A stretch of DNA of 17,507 bases from Alphaproteobacteria bacterium (GTDB lineage: Bacteria; Pseudomonadota; Alphaproteobacteria; Sphingomonadales; Sphingomonadaceae). The notes beneath the pieces are model-generated. The model worked only from the letters and a program-made list of their open reading frames with translations, had not been told where the DNA came from and ran no database searches. A program made the translations under genes and the position numbers. Positions within the stretch are counted from its first letter, which is position 1; each line of letters starts with the position of its first letter. Of this stretch, positions 15,104-17,507 are shown piece by piece. The stretch is taken from assembly GCA_018830415.1 (NCBI GenBank), contig JAHJSJ010000086.1, forward strand, positions 1-17,507, in the 5' to 3' direction.

Positions 15104-16180
15104 ATGCCTGTGCCGAGCAAAGTCGAAGGATCGCGGCTTTCTGCCCATGCGGGCGAATTATCGCAGCGGCTTGCACAGAACGTGCAGGCGGTGTGCCGTC
15201 ATTACCTCCCCAATGGTCGGCGCGAAGGGCGCTACTGGATGGTTGGCGATGTGGCTGGAACGCCCGGACGCAGCCTCTATGTCCGCCTGTTTGAAACCGG
15301 ACGGGGCGCAATCGGCAACTGGGTCGATGCTGCAACCGGCGAATATGGCGATCTTCTCGACCTGATCCGTATGAACCAGCGCCACTCTCATCTGAGCGAT
15401 ACCATCAAAGAGGCAGAGCGCTTCCTTGCCCTGCCGCCCCCAGCCGAGAACCACGATTGTGTCAGCCATACCCAACCGGCACGAGCAGGCTCGCCGCAGG
15501 CTGCCCGGCGTCTGTTTGCGGCCTCCAAACCGCTCACCGGGTCACTCGGCGCGACTTATCTCAAAGCGCGCGGCATCACGCGATTGCACAACCTCACTGC
15601 ATTGCGGTTCCATCCGCGCTGCTACTATCGGCCCAATGGCGACGACGCGCCGGGCACCCCAAGGGCATTTCCTGCACTGATAGCAGCCGTGACCAATTGC
15701 GAAGCTCAGCAAACCGGCGCGCACCGGACATGGCTTGATCCGGCAGGCGCCGGCAAGGCTAATGTCGCTACACCGCGCCGGGCAATGGGCAATATTCTTG
15801 GAGCTGCGGTCCGTTTTGGTCACTGCCGGGATGTGATGATCGCAGGAGAAGGCATCGAGACGATACTTTCCCTGCGCGAAGCTCTTCCAACCATGCCGAT
15901 GGCAGCCGCTACCTCGTCGGCCCATCTCGCCGCCATTTTGTTCCCACCAATGCTCCAGCGTCTCTATGTGGCACGCGACCGGGATGCGGCGGGGGACGCG
16001 GCGTTCGGCATTCTGACCGACCGAACCCGGGCGGCCGGGATCGAAATTGCCTCGCTCTTGCCTGATCTCGCAGATTTCAACGACGACCTCCGCCAGCATG
16101 GCACAAAAGCACTGGCCGAACGGGTTCGCCATCAGTTCCGAGAGCAGGATCAGACGCGCTTCTGTCTGGATTTTGGTTGA
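15104..16180 (+). CDS. DUF7146/Toprim domain protein (primase-like)
   Basis: This 358-residue protein has an N-terminal DUF7146-like region (about 20-110, with GRYWMVGD, SLYVRLFETGRGAIGNWVDAATGE and DLLDLI). This resembles the zinc-binding front of plasmid primases but lacks a clear cysteine set. A C-terminal Toprim domain has the glutamate motif VMIAGEGIETILSL (near 245-258) and the acidic motif YVARDRDAAGD (near 287-297). Toprim domains hold metal for nucleotidyl transfer or strand cleavage in primases, topoisomerases and OLD-type nucleases. No AEP-type or helicase domain is fused here, so it may need partners. The ATG begins one base after the helicase stop, and GGAAGG lies within the end of that gene, so translation is probably coupled and the two proteins may work together. 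Confidence 0.88.
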   Translation: MPVPSKVEGSRLSAHAGELSQRLAQNVQAVCRHYLPNGRREGRYWMVGDVAGTPGRSLYVRLFETGRGAIGNWVDAATGEYGDLLDLIRMNQRHSHLSDTIKEAERFLALPPPAENHDCVSHTQPARAGSPQAARRLFAASKPLTGSLGATYLKARGITRLHNLTALRFHPRCYYRPNGDDAPGTPRAFPALIAAVTNCEAQQTGAHRTWLDPAGAGKANVATPRRAMGNILGAAVRFGHCRDVMIAGEGIETILSLREALPTMPMAAATSSAHLAAILFPPMLQRLYVARDRDAAGDAAFGILTDRTRAAGIEIASLLPDLADFNDDLRQHGTKALAERVRHQFREQDQTRFCLDFG

Positions 16181-16308
16181 GCCGATACGGGGCCAGAGGA
16201 TGGGGCAGTGGTGGCGTGCATGGGTCTTGCGCCATGACCCGGTCTAGCCCCGCCTTCTTCGAGCGGCGTCCGGGAGACCGGCTGCCGCGAGGCCGCAATG
16301 GCAGTCGT

Positions 16309-16401
16309 GCGGCTATTTTCCGGCGGCGCTTGAAGCATCGCATCAAGCGATGCGACAACTAGCAAGGCCTGCGCCTTTCCATCGCGAACCAAAATAGCCG
16401 C
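16309..16401. repeat. Nested inverted repeats (11-base outer, 7-base inner)
   Basis: GCGGCTATTTT (16309-16319) is matched perfectly by AAAATAGCCGC (16391-16401), 71 bases apart. Inside lies a second perfect stem, GCATCGC (16335-16341) with GCGATGC (16347-16353), loop ATCAA. A competing short pair, CTTGA with TCAAG, overlaps the inner stem. Perfect nested arms in non-coding DNA of an element backbone suggest a recognised structure such as an origin-like site or a structured RNA. Which of these it is cannot be told from sequence alone. Confidence 0.65.
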
Positions 16402-16437
16402 CCGCCCACCATCCTGCGCTCACGCTTCGGCCCTTGC

Positions 16438-16468
16438 CCACCCCAAAAAGCAGTAGTTTTTGGGGTGG
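16438..16468. repeat. 12-base perfect inverted repeat with A/T tract
   Basis: CCACCCCAAAAA (16438-16449) pairs perfectly with TTTTTGGGGTGG (16457-16468) around the 7-base loop GCAGTAG. The A and T runs lie next to the loop, inside the stem, not after it. It therefore does not look like a normal Rho-independent terminator in either direction. A dimeric protein operator or a cruciform or hairpin site in element DNA is more likely, though a weak bidirectional terminator is possible. Confidence 0.7.
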
Positions 16469-16510
16469 CGGGTGCGCCCTCGCGTCTGCCGGTCAGAGGG
16501 ACGCCCATGA

Positions 16511-16533
16511 AGGCCGGGCAAGGTGCCCGGTTT
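16511..16533 (+). promoter_or_regulatory. Hairpin in the leader of the DUF2493 gene
   Basis: CCGGGCA (16514-16520) and TGCCCGG (16524-16530) form a perfect stem with the tight loop AGG. Two G-U pairs and one A-U pair could extend it in RNA to ten pairs. It ends 22 bases before the start codon and 8 bases before the purine-rich ribosome site AGGGA. A short T-run (TTT) follows, too short for a strong terminator. Attenuation or translation control of the DUF2493 gene is a reasonable guess. Confidence 0.55.
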
Positions 16534-16555
16534 GAAGGCTCCAGGGACACGCGCC

Positions 16556-17473
16556 ATGACCATCATGCCCAATGCTGAATCCGAACACGAAGTCTCGCCG
16601 ACCGCCCATCTCCTCGATGAAATCGCGCTCTACGGCTATCGCCCCTTCTCCGACGAAGCTGACCCGCGGCCACTGCCCGAAGAACGCATTGCCGCGGGCG
16701 CCGTCGCCGACATGTTCGACGCTCTCATCGCCACCATGATCGACACTAGGCTCGAACCCGATCTTGAAGAGCTCTGCTGGTCGCTCGCCAATCTGTTCCA
16801 CCGCGCCGAAGGCCGGATCCAGCGCGAGCTCGACGACAACGAGGACGCCCAGAAGCGCAGCCAGCGCGAGCAGGATGGCTCCGAGGTCAAGTCCGTCGAA
16901 CTCGAGCGCCTGCTCCACGAAGGCACGGGCTTGATCGAGCGGCGCAATGCGATGGAATTCATGCGCGAAGCTGCTTCCGACCAGTTCGAAGCACATTTTC
17001 GCAAGGCCTGGACCCCGCGGAGCGGTTCGCTCATCAATCACCGCGCGCTTACTGCCAGCATGATCGACAGCCGGGACTTCCTCGCTGCCAAGCGCCGCTC
17101 AGAGACCGAACCGTTGCTGCCTATGGGCACCCGTATCGCGTTCACGTCCGGCCCTGACTACCAGAACCACAGCCGGATCTGGGCAGTTCTCGACAAGGTG
17201 CTCGCCAAATATCCCGACATGGTTCTGTTCCACGGCGGCAACCCCACAGGCGGCGAACACATCGCTTCGCTCTGGGCACGCAATCGCAAGATCACCCATG
17301 TCCCGTTCCGGCCAGACTGGGGACGCTTCAAGAAGGCGGCCCCATTTCGTCGCAACGATCAACTGTTGGAAGCGCTGCCCAAGGCCGTGGTCGCCTGTCC
17401 AGGCAATGGCATCAATGCCAACCTCGTCGACAAGGCCAGGAAGCTGGGGATTTTCGTGTGGCGCATTGAATGA
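16556..17473 (+). CDS. DUF2493 (YspA/SLOG-like) domain protein
   Basis: This 305-residue protein has an N-terminal helical, acidic region (about 1-185) containing a charged coil around 85-125. A C-terminal DUF2493 domain of the SLOG superfamily follows (about 190-305). The domain begins GTRIAFTSGPDYQNH, has the nucleotide-binding loop HGGNPTGGEHIASLWA (G227-G233) and the second glycine motif CPGNGINAN (281-289), and ends with a FVWRIE strand. SLOG domains bind nucleotide-derived ligands or hydrolyse nucleotides; some are sensors in conflict systems. The DUF2493 branch is frequent on plasmids and integrative elements, with unknown substrate. ATG 16556 is chosen because AGGGA lies upstream at good distance; the in-frame ATG at 16523 falls inside the leader hairpin. 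It is separated from the Toprim gene by 375 bases and may have its own promoter. Confidence 0.9.
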   Translation: MTIMPNAESEHEVSPTAHLLDEIALYGYRPFSDEADPRPLPEERIAAGAVADMFDALIATMIDTRLEPDLEELCWSLANLFHRAEGRIQRELDDNEDAQKRSQREQDGSEVKSVELERLLHEGTGLIERRNAMEFMREAASDQFEAHFRKAWTPRSGSLINHRALTASMIDSRDFLAAKRRSETEPLLPMGTRIAFTSGPDYQNHSRIWAVLDKVLAKYPDMVLFHGGNPTGGEHIASLWARNRKITHVPFRPDWGRFKKAAPFRRNDQLLEALPKAVVACPGNGINANLVDKARKLGIFVWRIE

Positions 17474-17507
17474 CATCTGTGGACGCCCCTTCGGATGCAA
17501 GCGGTAA

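Larger units (their letters stand above)
16181..16555 (+). other. Structured 375-base intergenic region before the DUF2493 gene
   Basis: I see no gene here. The region contains three distinct inverted-repeat elements, annotated separately, in a block that is otherwise tightly packed. It could hold a promoter and leader for the DUF2493 gene, an origin of transfer, or a replication-linked site. No relaxase gene is in the window to support transfer directly. Confidence 0.6.

Noticed and set aside
16438..16468. Rho-independent terminator
   Set aside because: The T-run lies inside the stem next to the loop and is followed by GGGGTGG, so the usual stem followed by U-run is missing on both strands.
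1..17507. CRISPR array, tRNA or rRNA genes
   Set aside because: No regularly spaced direct repeats, cloverleaf-like segments or rRNA-like stretches were seen on reading through the window.

Overview
The window looks like an accessory or mobile region of a GC-rich alphaproteobacterium. A sphingomonad (Novosphingobium/Sphingobium/Erythrobacter type) is the best guess. That guess rests on remembered similarity of the right-hand gene block to sphingomonad megaplasmid and integrative-element backbones, not on a marker gene. No rRNA, tRNA or CRISPR array was seen.

Left part (1-4263, minus strand). One very long open frame fills 1-2934 and runs off the left edge. It encodes a membrane-anchored TerB_N / TerB / TerB_C protein of the Ter stress and conflict families. 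Upstream of it in the same direction lies an AbiEii/MenT-type nucleotidyltransferase (2997-3893). Its antitoxin partner AbiEi is absent, and its 5' end abuts a broken IS3-family element (about 3880-4263). That element keeps one end, orfA, the frameshift signal and the first codons of orfB. The layout suggests a defence or stress island damaged by IS-linked deletion.

Middle (4270-6509). A PAS-type sensor histidine kinase with no response regulator begins only a few bases from the IS end. About 1.1 kb without a convincing gene follows, in which base composition shifts from moderate to high GC. The right half of this gap is full of strong hairpins.

Right part (6510-17473, plus strand). This is a tightly packed block: DUF932 protein, ParB/RepB-like protein, an unknown 172-residue protein, a DUF6117 protein, a 1445-residue fusion of an adenine-methyltransferase-like domain to a Strawberry-notch helicase, a DUF7146/Toprim protein, and, after a structured 375-base gap, a DUF2493 (SLOG) protein. 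Several junctions overlap or are one base apart, so translational coupling is likely. The block is typical of conjugative or integrative element backbones. Handling or protecting element DNA during transfer and replication is the most reasonable joint role, but that is inference.

The most notable signals outside ordinary genes are three. First, a pair of near-identical structured leaders sits just before the DUF932 and parB start codons. Second, nested and A/T-tract inverted repeats occupy the gap before the DUF2493 gene. Third, a short peptide motif is duplicated in the linker of the TerB protein.
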